Assembly (NCBI GenBank): GCA_900470195.1
Contig: UEIJ01000008.1
Location: forward strand, 62,001 to 126,000
Reading direction: 5' to 3'
DNA length: 64,000 nucleotides
Source: Hyphomicrobiales bacterium
GTDB lineage: Bacteria; Pseudomonadota; Alphaproteobacteria; Rhizobiales; Rhizobiaceae
Of this stretch, positions 9,457 through 17,489 are shown piece by piece (the first letter of the stretch is position 1; the number at the start of each line of letters is the position of its first letter). A program made the translations under genes and the position numbers. The notes under the pieces are model-generated. The model was not told where the DNA came from and searched no databases. It worked only from the letters and a program-made list of their open reading frames with translations.

Positions 9457-9479
9457 CTGTAAATCCAAAGCGACAGATA

Positions 9480-9956
9480 TTAGCGCTTGGAGAACTGGAA
9501 CGAACGGCGAGCCTTGGCCTTACCGTACTTCTTACGTTCGACGACGCGGCTGTCGCGGGTCAGGAAGCCACCCTTCTTGAGAACCGTGCGCAGGCCTGGT
9601 TCGTAGTAGGTGAGGGCCTTGGAGATGCCGTGACGAACGGCACCGGCCTGACCGGAGAGGCCACCACCGGCAACGGTGGCAACGATGTCGAACTGACCGG
9701 CGCGATTCGAGGCGACGATCGGCTGCTGCAGGATCATCTGCAGGACCGGACGTGCGAAATACTTTTCGAATTCCTTGTCGTTGACGGTGATCTTGCCGGT
9801 GCCCGGCTTGACCCATACGCGTGCAACGGCGTCCTTGCGCTTGCCGGTGGCATAGGCGCGGCCCTGTGCGTCCAGCTTCTGGACATGAACCGGAGCGGCA
9901 GCTTCGGTCTTGGCAACGGTGCCGAGTTCTTCGAGCGAGTTGATGCTCTCAGCCAT
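9480..9956 (-). CDS. rpsI: 30S ribosomal protein S9
   Basis: This 158-residue protein is ribosomal protein S9, which contacts the P-site tRNA through its C-terminal tail. The family pattern is clear: [23 protein letters not shown], the repeated [19 protein letters not shown], and the C-terminal [18 protein letters not shown] ending in Lys-Arg. An N-terminal extension of about 30 residues before the S9 core is usual in this bacterial group. It lies 2 bp after rplM, the standard rplM-rpsI operon, and is followed by a strong terminator. Confidence 0.98.
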   Translation of the reverse strand: MAESINSLEELGTVAKTEAAAPVHVQKLDAQGRAYATGKRKDAVARVWVKPGTGKITVNDKEFEKYFARPVLQMILQQPIVASNRAGQFDIVATVAGGGLSGQAGAVRHGISKALTYYEPGLRTVLKKGGFLTRDSRVVERKKYGKAKARRSFQFSKR

Positions 9957-9958
9957 GA

Positions 9959-10423
9959 TTATGCATTCCCTTTGTTCTTGCGGTTCAGCGCTGCGACGTC
10001 GAGGACTTCCGGCTGCTGAGCTTCGTGCTGATGGTTCGGGCCTGCATAAACGCGCAGGTTCTTCATCTGGCGACGGCCAAGCGGACCGCGCGGGATCATG
10101 CGCTCGATTGCCTTCTCAAGAACGCGTTCCGGGAAACGGCCTTCGAGGATCTGGCGAGCGGTGCGCTCCTTGATGCCGCCGGGATGGCCGGTGTGCCAGT
10201 AGTATTTCTTGTCGGCATACTTGTTGCCGGTCAGAACAACCTTGTCGGCATTGATGATGATGACATTGTCGCCATCGTCAACATGCGGGGTGAAGGTTGC
10301 TTTGTGCTTGCCGCGCAGGCGATTGGCGACGAGCGATGCGAGACGGCCGACGACGAGACCTTCGGCGTCGATCAGCACCCACTTCTTCACCACTTCGGCC
10401 GGCTTCTGAGAAAAAGTTGCCAT
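9959..10423 (-). CDS. rplM: 50S ribosomal protein L13
   Basis: This 154-residue protein is ribosomal protein L13, an early 50S assembly protein. Diagnostic segments are [45 protein letters not shown] and [19 protein letters not shown] chose the ATG at 10421-10423, preceded by AAGGAAG. The open frame continues upstream to 10513, but those residues are leader sequence. It is the first gene of the rplM-rpsI operon, and a hairpin in its leader may take part in regulation. Confidence 0.98.
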   Translation of the reverse strand: MATFSQKPAEVVKKWVLIDAEGLVVGRLASLVANRLRGKHKATFTPHVDDGDNVIIINADKVVLTGNKYADKKYYWHTGHPGGIKERTARQILEGRFPERVLEKAIERMIPRGPLGRRQMKNLRVYAGPNHQHEAQQPEVLDVAALNRKNKGNA

Positions 10424-10481
10424 TGAAGTCTTCCTTGACTTGATCCCTGTCCCTGCGAACCGGGCTTTTTTTGTTGCTTGT

Positions 10482-10497
10482 GTTGGACTGGTCCAAC
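10482..10497 (-). promoter_or_regulatory. hairpin in the rplM leader
   Basis: GTTGGAC and GTCCAAC form a perfect 7-bp inverted repeat with a 2-bp centre, about 60 bp upstream of the rplM start. L13 operons in some bacteria are autoregulated through a leader structure. I cannot match this hairpin to a known L13 leader, so it is only a candidate. Confidence 0.3.
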
Positions 10498-10627
10498 CCG
10501 AACGGGCGGGCAAAAGTTACCTTTCACTCGCTTCCGGCGGGTCGATACACAATGTCGGGTTGGTCGTCAAGTCCTATATTTGAAACTCTGTTTTAGAAAT
10601 ATAACAAAATCAAACGGTTAGGGTATT

Positions 10628-10641
10628 GGTATTATAATACC
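10628..10641. promoter_or_regulatory. 14-bp perfect AT-rich palindrome upstream of rplM
   Basis: GGTATTATAATACC is a perfect palindrome in the 235-bp gap between the thioesterase stop and the rplM start, inside a very AT-rich stretch. It could be an operator of a Fur-family type repressor or part of a weak terminator of the thioesterase gene. The sequence alone does not decide. Confidence 0.3.
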
Positions 10642-10658
10642 TTACATTTTTGACCGTT

Positions 10659-11105
10659 TTATCGCGGTGGTATCGAATAAGTGGCGGTTGCGTGGGCGAC
10701 AAGTTCGCCATTGGCACCGTCGGTAAGGCTGATGTCGAGCACGGCCAGCCGTTTGCCGAGCTTGAGCAGACGCGCCACAGCCTCGACCGTGCCGGGCGAA
10801 GGCTTGCGCAGGAAATTGATATTCAGGTTGGTCGTCACCGCCAGGGCAACCGGACCGATATGAGCCAGAATGGCCGCATAGGCTACCACATCAGCAAGCG
10901 CGAAAAGCGAGGGTCCGGAAACCGTGCCGCCGGGGCGCAGGTGTTGTTCATCGGCGTGAAGGCGCATCGTGGCAGAGCCTTCCCCCAGGCACACGAGCTC
11001 AAAAGCGTCGCCAAGCTGCGGAAATTCGCGTTTCATGAAGGCCCGGAGGTCTTCGACCGTCATCACGGGGCCGACATTCGTGCGATGTGCGGTATTGATA
11101 TTCAT
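10659..11105 (-). CDS. PaaI-family hotdog thioesterase
   Basis: This 148-residue protein is a hotdog-fold thioesterase of the PaaI/YdiI type, which hydrolyses acyl-CoA thioesters in the cytoplasm. The core motif GGTVSGPSLFALADVVAYAAILAH corresponds to the family's HGG..aLaD signature, and TTNLNINFLRKPSPGTVEAVARLLKLGKRLAVLDI is the typical second half. The first position of HGG is changed (RPGGTVSG), which is seen in variants of the family. The ATG has GGGAGGA upstream. It sits alone between the divergent CoA-binding gene and rplM. Confidence 0.8.
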   Translation of the reverse strand: MNINTAHRTNVGPVMTVEDLRAFMKREFPQLGDAFELVCLGEGSATMRLHADEQHLRPGGTVSGPSLFALADVVAYAAILAHIGPVALAVTTNLNINFLRKPSPGTVEAVARLLKLGKRLAVLDISLTDGANGELVAHATATYSIPPR

Positions 11106-11188
11106 GCGTTCCTCCCAACTTAAATATTCAATAAGAGGTTCATGTGCCTCTAGGCAAGCACTGGCTCAGCCATTTGAAGAGAACAGAG

Positions 11189-11614
11189 ATGCAAAATCTT
11201 TCCGATGATCAGATTCGCAACATTCTCCAATCCGTCAAAACAATTGCGCTTCTTGGCGCCTCACCGAAGCCGGAACGCCCGAGCAATGGCGTAATGGAAT
11301 TCCTGCTTTCCAAGGGGTATCGCGTCATTCCCGTCAATCCGGGGCAGGCGGGCAAGGATATTCACGGCCAGCGCGTGGTGGCCCGGCTGGCGGATATTGA
11401 AGGGCCGGTGGATATGGTGGATGTCTTCCGCGAACCTTATTCGCTGCCGGGAATCGTGGACGAAATTCTTGCGATGAAGCATAGGCCGAAGGTCTTGTGG
11501 ACACAGCTTGGTGTCGTACATGAAGAGGCCGGGAAAAAAGCGGTGGACGCAGGCCTGACGGTCGTCATGGACCGCTGCCCGGCCATCGAATATCCTCGTT
11601 TGATCGGTCGATAA
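11189..11614 (+). CDS. CoA-binding domain protein (YccU type)
   Basis: This 141-residue protein is a single Rossmann CoA-binding domain (CoA_binding_2). It begins IRNILQSVKTIALLGASPKPERPSNGVMEFLL and continues GYRVIPVNPGQAGKDIHG, VDMVDVFREPY, VLWTQLGVVHEEAG and VMDRCPAIEYPRL. The conserved cysteine in DRCPAIE is present. The role of these proteins is not well defined. I chose the ATG at 11189 because the conserved domain starts there; the in-frame ATG at 11144 would add unconserved residues. It is upstream of the sulfhydrylase gene but separated by a structured 114-bp gap. Confidence 0.82.
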   Translation: MQNLSDDQIRNILQSVKTIALLGASPKPERPSNGVMEFLLSKGYRVIPVNPGQAGKDIHGQRVVARLADIEGPVDMVDVFREPYSLPGIVDEILAMKHRPKVLWTQLGVVHEEAGKKAVDAGLTVVMDRCPAIEYPRLIGR

Positions 11615-11618
11615 GAAC

Positions 11619-11698
11619 TTTCGGATTTAATTTCTGCAATTCCGAAACTGGACGGAAAATCCTTCTTTGCTTTCTTGGCGGCAACGCCTAACGTCCGG
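11619..11698 (+). promoter_or_regulatory. structured leader upstream of the O-acetylhomoserine sulfhydrylase gene
   Basis: Two stems can be drawn in the gap before the methionine gene. TTTCGGA (11619-11625) pairs perfectly with TCCGAAA (11641-11647). Directly after it CTGGACG (11648-11654) pairs with CGTCCGG (11692-11698), enclosing a GGCG-GCAA-CGCC tetraloop hairpin (11677-11688). The AGGAGG lies 23 bp further on. Related alphaproteobacterial genes often carry SAM-II riboswitches, but I do not see the SAM-II core here. It may be a different leader RNA. Confidence 0.35.
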
Positions 11699-11731
11699 AC
11701 CTGATTGGGGTTTGGGACATAGGAGGAAATG

Positions 11732-13015
11732 ATGTCAAAACGCTCTCCCGGAATTGAAACGCTCGCGGTCCACGCAGGCGCAAAGCCAGATCCGACGACA
11801 GGTGCTCGTGCGACGCCGATCTATCAAACGACTTCGTTTGTGTTCGATGATGCGGACCACGCTGCTTCCCTTTTCGGCCTCCAGGCTTTTGGCAATATCT
11901 ATACACGCATAACAAATCCGACGACGGCAGTTCTGGAAGAACGCATTGCCGCACTTGAAGGCGGTACGGCAGCGGTCGCAACGGCATCCGGCCATGCCGC
12001 ACAGTTGCTCGTTTTCCATACGCTGCTGCGACCGGGTGACAATTTCGTCGCCGCGCGTCAGCTTTATGGCGGATCGATCAACCAGTTCGGCCAGTCGTTC
12101 AAGTCTTTCGACTGGCACGTGCGCTGGGCCGATGCCACCAATCCGACTGATTTCGCCAAGCAGATTGATGATCGCACCCGCGCCATCTTCATCGAGAGCT
12201 TCGCCAATCCAGGCGGCATCGTCGTCGATATCGAAGCGATTGCCGAAATCGCTCACAAGCACGGCCTGCCGCTGATCGTGGATAACACGCTTGCCTCGCC
12301 CTATCTGGTGCGCCCGATCGAGCATGGCGCGGATATTGTCGTCCACTCTCTGACCAAGTTCATCGGCGGCCATGGCAATTCCATGGGCGGCATTCTCGTT
12401 GATGGCGGCACCTTCGACTGGGCGAAATCCGGCAACTACCCGCTTCTGACCGAGCCGCGCCCGGATTATGCGGGTCTGGAACTGCACAAGACTTTCGGCA
12501 ATATTTCCTTCGCCATCGCTGCGCGTGTGCTGGGCTTGCGTGATTTTGGCCCGGCTATCTCTCCATTCAATGCGTTCCAGATACTGACAGGCGTGGAAAC
12601 GCTACCGCTGCGCATCCAGCGCCACAGCGACAATGCGCTGAAGGTCGCTTCCTGGCTGCATGGCCATGACAAGGTGTCGTGGGTCAATTATGCGGGGCTG
12701 CCGCATGATAAATTTCACGCGCTCCAGCAGAAATATGCACCGAAGGGGGCCGGCTCCGTTTTCACCTTCGGCCTCAAGGGCGGCTATGACGCAGGCGTGA
12801 AGTTTGTCGACAGTCTCGAACTCTTCTCGCTGCTCGCCAATATCGGCGACACGCGTTCGCTGGTAATCCATCCGGCATCTACCACGCATCGCCAGTTGAG
12901 CGACGAGCAGAAGGTGGCCGCAGGCGCCGGACCGGACGTCGTGCGGCTGTCGATCGGCATCGAGGATGCAGACGATATCATCGCCGATATCGAGCAGGCG
13001 TTGGCAAAGGTCTGA
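11732..13015 (+). CDS. metY: O-acetylhomoserine/O-acetylserine sulfhydrylase
   Basis: This 427-residue PLP enzyme of the Cys/Met metabolism family makes homocysteine (or cysteine) from O-acetylhomoserine and sulfide. The PLP-binding lysine lies in VVHSLTKFIGGHG. Other family landmarks are QTTSFVFDDADHAASLF, YTRITNPTTAVLEERIAALE and the late VIHPASTTHRQLS with the substrate-binding residues. The length of about 430 is typical of MetY rather than MetB/MetC. Two ATGs sit side by side (11729 and 11732). The second has the better 5-bp spacing to AGGAGG. It is followed after 3 bp by a cupin gene. Confidence 0.9.
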   Translation: MSKRSPGIETLAVHAGAKPDPTTGARATPIYQTTSFVFDDADHAASLFGLQAFGNIYTRITNPTTAVLEERIAALEGGTAAVATASGHAAQLLVFHTLLRPGDNFVAARQLYGGSINQFGQSFKSFDWHVRWADATNPTDFAKQIDDRTRAIFIESFANPGGIVVDIEAIAEIAHKHGLPLIVDNTLASPYLVRPIEHGADIVVHSLTKFIGGHGNSMGGILVDGGTFDWAKSGNYPLLTEPRPDYAGLELHKTFGNISFAIAARVLGLRDFGPAISPFNAFQILTGVETLPLRIQRHSDNALKVASWLHGHDKVSWVNYAGLPHDKFHALQQKYAPKGAGSVFTFGLKGGYDAGVKFVDSLELFSLLANIGDTRSLVIHPASTTHRQLSDEQKVAAGAGPDVVRLSIGIEDADDIIADIEQALAKV

Positions 13016-13018
13016 TCC

Positions 13019-13366
13019 ATGAGCCGGTTTCTCGCTTTCAACCTCGCTGCCATGGAGCCGGAGGAAGGCGCTCCCTTGCCGGAGCGCGTCCTTTCCGGCG
13101 ACCCCGGGTTTCGTACATGGAATCTGGAAGAGAACGCCGAAGGCACGCTTTTCGCGGGCATATGGGAAAGCACGCCTGGCAAGTGGCGGATCCAATACGA
13201 CGAATGGGAATTCTGCCATATCCTGTCTGGGCGTTCGATCATCGAGGAAGAGAACGGAGAAGTCCGCGAAGTCAAAGCCGGAGACAGTTTCGTCATCCGG
13301 CCCGGCTTCAAGGGCAGTTGGGAGGTTCTTGAGGCCACCCGCAAGGAATATGTCATCAAGCTATGA
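13019..13366 (+). CDS. cupin domain protein (DUF861 / EutQ-like)
   Basis: This 115-residue single-domain cupin has the two short motifs of the DUF861 type. They are around EWEFCHILSGRSIIEEENGEVREVKAGDSFVIRPG and the following FKGSWEVLEATRKEYVI. Small members of this group are of unknown function. The ATG lies 3 bp after the metY stop, so it is almost certainly co-transcribed, and a link to sulfur amino-acid metabolism is possible but not shown. A strong terminator follows 18 bp later. Confidence 0.8.
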   Translation: MSRFLAFNLAAMEPEEGAPLPERVLSGDPGFRTWNLEENAEGTLFAGIWESTPGKWRIQYDEWEFCHILSGRSIIEEENGEVREVKAGDSFVIRPGFKGSWEVLEATRKEYVIKL

Positions 13367-13384
13367 CGACCGCCTCTGCTTTAT

Positions 13385-13416
13385 AAAAAACACCCGCCGA
13401 TTCGGCGGGTGTTTTT
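13385..13416. terminator. bidirectional terminator
   Basis: ACACCCGCCG and CGGCGGGTGT form a perfect 10-bp stem with a 3-base loop, flanked by A-run and T-run. It lies between the convergent cupin gene and lipoprotein gene and can stop both. Confidence 0.92.
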
Positions 13417-13419
13417 GTT

Positions 13420-13800
13420 TCAGTTGTGGGGACCGCGCTTGATAGGCTGGATAATCGGCAGATCGCCCGGATTTGGACGGCCTGCATTTCCTGACGGCGG
13501 ACGATCCGGACGCGGCGGGCGCGGGCGCTCGGGCCTGTTATAACTCGGACGGTTCCTGTCACGGTCACGGTAACGATAATTGTCGCGGTAACGATAACGA
13601 GAGTCCCGATAATAGCGCGGATAGCGGCGATAATCACGGTAATAGCCGCCGCTGTCATAAATGACGCCCGTACCAATATAGCTGCCGCGCGAATAGTAGG
13701 GATCATAACCGTCGCCATAATAGCCTTCGGACACGCAACCGCTGAGTGTGAGGCTCGCAGCGCCGATGCCAAGCGCGAGTAGAATAGATTTCAATGACAT
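13420..13800 (-). CDS. small Tyr/Arg-rich lipoprotein
   Basis: This 126-residue protein begins MSLKSILLALGIGAASLTLSGC, a clear lipoprotein signal with lipobox LSGC. The mature part is unusually rich in tyrosine, arginine, aspartate and glycine: a YYGDGYDPYYSRG segment, then alternating YRY/RDR units, then a proline/arginine tail. Such low-complexity basic lipoproteins of unknown role are common in Brucella relatives. I chose the ATG at 13800, which has TGGAG upstream, over the longer reading from 13863. No enzymatic domain is visible. Its basic, tyrosine-rich tail might bind peptidoglycan or polysaccharide, but that is speculation. Confidence 0.72.
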   Translation of the reverse strand: MSLKSILLALGIGAASLTLSGCVSEGYYGDGYDPYYSRGSYIGTGVIYDSGGYYRDYRRYPRYYRDSRYRYRDNYRYRDRDRNRPSYNRPERPRPPRPDRPPSGNAGRPNPGDLPIIQPIKRGPHN

Positions 13801-14052
13801 GTTCGCTACTCCAGTAAAGCCGGTGCCAGCGCTGGAATACGCAACAACCACGCGGCGAACCACTATTTAGAGGGATTATGCGCGTTTCTGCTTGAGCACC
13901 ATAATCAATAAAGATTGCAGAACGTTAGCTTGGTAAGCTCAGTTCATATCGTCTCGTAGATGCCACTCAATGGGCTGGTGCTACAAGCTTGTTCAATAAC
14001 GCAATAACGTTCCAAAAGTTGCTTCCGGCAGATGAAAGGCACTCCACAAGAC

Positions 14053-14078
14053 AAAAAAACCGCCCCGAAAGGCGGTTT
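14053..14078 (-). terminator. terminator of the Flp pilin gene
   Basis: AAACCGCC and GGCGGTTT form a perfect 8-bp stem around a 6-base loop. On the minus strand it is followed by a run of U, 24 bp after the pilin stop. Confidence 0.85.
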
Positions 14079-14101
14079 GTTTGACTGAAGAAGCGGCATC
14101 T

Positions 14102-14281
14102 TTACTCGCTGCTTGCCTTAGAAATTGCTGTGGAAATTTCTCCAAATTTGCCCTTGATCGTGGTTCCCAGCGTCGTCGTCGCGCCGATGATTACGACAGC
14201 GATCAAAGCCGCGATGAGGCCGTATTCGATGGCGGTTGCGCCGGATTCATTTTTACGAAAGCGTGCGATAAGCTTGGTCAT
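14102..14281 (-). CDS. Flp/Fap-type pilin subunit
   Basis: This 59-residue protein starts MTKLIARFRKNESGATAIEYGLIAAL. It is a type IVb pilin with the class signature GATAIEYGLIA: prepilin peptidase cleavage after Gly14, Glu at position +5 (E19), then the hydrophobic segment LIAALIAVVIIGATTTL. The remaining 20 residues are a short hydrophilic tail. The ATG has AGGAG upstream at ideal distance. No tad/cpa assembly genes are present in the window, so this is an isolated pilin gene with its own terminator, and assembly would depend on a Tad system elsewhere. Confidence 0.9.
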   Translation of the reverse strand: MTKLIARFRKNESGATAIEYGLIAALIAVVIIGATTTLGTTIKGKFGEISTAISKASSE

Positions 14282-14541
14282 GTGTTGCTCCTGAGATCAT
14301 TTTTGTTTGTTTAGTGGTCGCTGTGACCTGGGAGCAAACTATCCGGCAATTATGTTCACCCTCTTAAGTTGCATGGTAAACGGATGGTGAGTATTGCATA
14401 TGATTAATAAAGTGCTGAATACAAAATGAAATTTGAAATTTCGCGATGAACGGCATTTAAGCATTATTGAATGTAAGGTTGCAGAATGCAAAGAGCCCCG
14501 CTTGCGCGAGGCTCCATCGGGGGATGGTTGTGTCATCCACC

Positions 14542-14931
14542 TTACTGCGGCAGCTGGGCTCCTGCCTGCTTAACGGCATCGGCCATGGTCTGGCAGAGCT
14601 TTTCCTCAGAGATGTTCTGCGCTTTTGCGCTGGTGGCGATATCCTGCTCCATACCCATCGCAGAAACCTTGCCCTGCTTGCCGGTTGCTTCGGCAGCATC
14701 GGCCTTGAAGGTGTCGGCTGGGGCAGGGATAAGTGCAATCATTTTCGTCTGGATCTCGATGGCGCCGCCATCAGTGTAACCCTTTTCCTGGCAGTACTGA
14801 AGCACGCCAAGCTGATTGCGGGCGGCATTATAGGCCATTTCCATCTGCTCCGGCGTTGCTTGAGCGAAAGCCGTAGCAAGGTTAGCGCCGAGGAAAAGAC
14901 CGGCCAAAGAAACACGTACCAGATTGCGCAT
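14542..14931 (-). CDS. small secreted protein of unknown function
   Basis: This 129-residue protein has a signal peptide (MRNLVRVSLAGLFLGANLATAFA, cleavage likely after AFA). The mature part is alpha-helical and holds two cysteines (QYCQEKG and EKLCQTM) that could form a disulfide. Repeated alanine/glutamine helices such as TPEQMEMAYNAARNQLG are present. I do not recognise a family with confidence. Similar small periplasmic proteins with a name referring to ESAT-6-like pores occur in Brucella annotations, but I cannot verify that here. It is a single gene with a weak hairpin at 14493-14515 downstream. Confidence 0.65.
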   Translation of the reverse strand: MRNLVRVSLAGLFLGANLATAFAQATPEQMEMAYNAARNQLGVLQYCQEKGYTDGGAIEIQTKMIALIPAPADTFKADAAEATGKQGKVSAMGMEQDIATSAKAQNISEEKLCQTMADAVKQAGAQLPQ

Positions 14932-15093
14932 GATAATTTATCTCCATGAGTCAAATACACGCTGTGATAGAGCGAAATTTTTCTGCAAAGGGAACTCAAG
15001 AAAAATTAATTAGTGAAATGAAATATAAGAGAAAATACTTCCTCTCTTCGGGATAATTCGTCACGAATATTTCATGAAAACGATATGTTGGGA

Positions 15094-17487
15094 TTATCCA
15101 GCGGGTTGCATAAGATTTGCCATCAAACGGAAAGCTCCGGGGACGAGCCTGTCGAGCTGATGGTGCAATACGAGACTCGTATGCGTATGGCGGCCCTTGC
15201 CGATCCTGGCGGATACAAGTGCACCATAGAGCGGTTGTTCTCCATCATCGTGCATGGAAAGCAAGGGCTGATAAGCATCATCCCATGCAGAAGCAAAATA
15301 AAGTCCGCGCTCCTTGTGCCAGCCATCCCAATCCGTTTCGCTGATGGCATTGGGGTCGACGAGCAGGGGGTGTTCAGGCTTAAGAACTGTAACCACCGCA
15401 TCGGGATTCGTCACGCGCCAGCGCAATGATGGCGAGCCGATGGTCAGTGGTCGCGGCGGCGTTTGGTCTGGGCGCCAATTGTCGGACGGGCGATGATAGA
15501 GTGTGACCAGATGCCCGCCATCCTCCACAAATCGGTGCAGCTTTTCCGTTGCCGCAGCAAGGTCAACGCGCGGGCCGAAAGCGAATATTCCAATCACAAT
15601 AGTAGTGAATTGCGAAAGATCACCGGCAAGATGATGAGGTTCGATGTCGGTGACGTCAAATCCCATGCGTTTCAACCAAAAGCCGACATTGTCCGCACCG
15701 CCGCCGATATAGCCAATGCGGGTATCGGGCAGCTTCACGTCATGAGCCAGCACCGGAAGCGTTGCAGGCTCGCGCCAGACCGTTCTGCCGATATGCGGAT
15801 AGCTGGCAATGTGTGTTTGCCATGCCGGGGTTCCGTCAATCAATGCCTGCAGGCAGGTCAAGCCCGGTATCGGATCGGAGGGACCGTGCAAGGTGACGCT
15901 CGATCCGTTTACGTTGGCTCCCCAACCGTTTTGCGATGTAAACGTGATCTGTTTTGCGGGACCGTTCGCAAGGAGCTGGACCGGCGATGGTTCCCGTTGG
16001 CGCGATAGGAGGACGGCTGGCGGGTCGATCTTCAACGAGACGGGCGGCACAATGGCGAGCGGCTCTTCCAGGTCGAAGCTGCATTCCGCCAGATGCCCGC
16101 CAAACTGCGCCTTCAGCCGGATATAGGCCTGCCCGTTGCCGCCGAGAGACCGCCAAGCGGTTTCGAAAAGCGGGGAAAGTTCCGCGTCTTTCGCTGGTGA
16201 AACAGTCAGAATTTCTCTTCCAGGGTTCCGCTGGTCACTGACAAGCGCGCAGTTTTCGGGCAGCACAGCCACCGCCGTTGCTGCGATTTCTGCCGCACCG
16301 GGGCCATATTCGACAACGAGGCGCGTCTCGCCGCCTGTCGGCAATATCGGCTCATCCAGATAAGCGCGCTCAAACAGCGAGGCCGCTTCGATCAGGGCCG
16401 CGTCAACTTCCCGCAACTTGCGTTCCAGCCTGTGTCCATGCAGCAGCAGAAAATCGTCCGGTGCACTGGTCAGTACAGCCTTTAGGCGTGTCGCGGCCCC
16501 GACCAGATTTTTGACAATGGCTTCGCGGTCGGGAAAAGCCGCTATTGCCTGCTCGATGGAAGAATGAGCATCACGAAGCTGCTTCCGGTTTTCCGATGCC
16601 AGCCCATCGAGCTTTGCCAGCGCTTCCAGAGTTTCGGGAAGTCCCTCAAGAATAGTTGTTTCCGAACGACTTTCCGGCAATTTCAGATGCAGCGGCCACT
16701 CGATCTGCGGCGTTTCCGGCCAGCGACCCATGCCCTGCGTTGCATGGCAGGCACGCGACCATTCACCGATCCGGTCGTAATCGGCGCCGGTTACCGCATC
16801 GCGGCCCGCCGCATGAATTGTCAATGTCGTGTCGGGCGGTGGAAGCTCGTCATCATATGTATCGCCGCCGCCCGGCCATGCAGGGAGATAGAATTTCGCT
16901 ACCCGCCACGGCGTCAGTCCGTCGGCAAAATGTTCCGGATAGGCGTCGGGATCCGCGGCGAGCCGTATGGCCGTTTCCGCTGCCCGCGTCATGGCGCGGT
17001 GGTGACCGTGCTGGCCGGGAACATCGAGAAAGGTCGGCAACACGATATCCGGACGCTCGGTGCGATAGGCGCGCACCAGCCGCTCGATAATTTTCTCCTC
17101 GCCCCAATGGGCGAAAGTGCCGTCCCCATCCTTGGAAAAACCGAAATCGTGGACGCAATCGTCTGGCCCATGGCCAAGCCAATGCACGTCGCAATCGAGA
17201 ATGCGCGCTGCTTCCTCCATTTCGCGACTGCGGATCACAGCAAGCGCGCCGCCGCGTTCGGGGCCAAGCGCGTTCTGCCCGCCTTCGCCGCGTGTCGAGC
17301 AGGCAATCACCACCCGCATACCCAAGCCGAACCGCAAAAAGGCCATCAGGCCGCTCTGCTCATCGTCGGGATGCGCACCCGTGTGCATCAGCGTCACGGT
17401 CGAACGCAGCCTGCTCAGCGCCCGGTGCAGGCGGACAAGGGCGGAGGACGACTTCTGGCGCTCAATGCGCTGGCGGGCGGTCAGCAT
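15094..17487 (-). CDS. PIG-L family deacetylase, large form
   Basis: This 797-residue protein carries an N-terminal PIG-L/LmbE domain (about 30-260). The zinc-binding motif is GAHPDDE (39-43), with a second histidine in GQHGHHRAMTRA. This family deacetylates N-acetylglucosamine-type groups, as in GlcNAc-PI, mycothiol and bacillithiol synthesis. The remaining 500 residues hold beta-rich segments and, at about 595-790, a ThuA/glutamine-amidotransferase-like region (IGYIGGGADNVGFWLKRMG, FVEDGGHLVTLYH). There is no obvious signal peptide. It lies 2 bp after the ROK regulator gene and opposite an ABC sugar importer, which suggests processing of an imported acetylated amino-sugar compound. The substrate is unknown. 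Confidence 0.8.
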   Translation of the reverse strand: MLTARQRIERQKSSSALVRLHRALSRLRSTVTLMHTGAHPDDEQSGLMAFLRFGLGMRVVIACSTRGEGGQNALGPERGGALAVIRSREMEEAARILDCDVHWLGHGPDDCVHDFGFSKDGDGTFAHWGEEKIIERLVRAYRTERPDIVLPTFLDVPGQHGHHRAMTRAAETAIRLAADPDAYPEHFADGLTPWRVAKFYLPAWPGGGDTYDDELPPPDTTLTIHAAGRDAVTGADYDRIGEWSRACHATQGMGRWPETPQIEWPLHLKLPESRSETTILEGLPETLEALAKLDGLASENRKQLRDAHSSIEQAIAAFPDREAIVKNLVGAATRLKAVLTSAPDDFLLLHGHRLERKLREVDAALIEAASLFERAYLDEPILPTGGETRLVVEYGPGAAEIAATAVAVLPENCALVSDQRNPGREILTVSPAKDAELSPLFETAWRSLGGNGQAYIRLKAQFGGHLAECSFDLEEPLAIVPPVSLKIDPPAVLLSRQREPSPVQLLANGPAKQITFTSQNGWGANVNGSSVTLHGPSDPIPGLTCLQALIDGTPAWQTHIASYPHIGRTVWREPATLPVLAHDVKLPDTRIGYIGGGADNVGFWLKRMGFDVTDIEPHHLAGDLSQFTTIVIGIFAFGPRVDLAAATEKLHRFVEDGGHLVTLYHRPSDNWRPDQTPPRPLTIGSPSLRWRVTNPDAVVTVLKPEHPLLVDPNAISETDWDGWHKERGLYFASAWDDAYQPLLSMHDDGEQPLYGALVSARIGKGRHTHTSLVLHHQLDRLVPGAFRLMANLMQPAG

Positions 17488-17489
17488 GG

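Noticed and set aside
11615..11731. SAM-II riboswitch upstream of metY
   Set aside because: I looked for the SAM-II pseudoknot core and did not find it; I kept only a generic structured leader.
13420..13800. CRISPR-like or tandem DNA repeat
   Set aside because: The near-repeats are codons of a Tyr/Arg-rich lipoprotein and have no constant spacer length.
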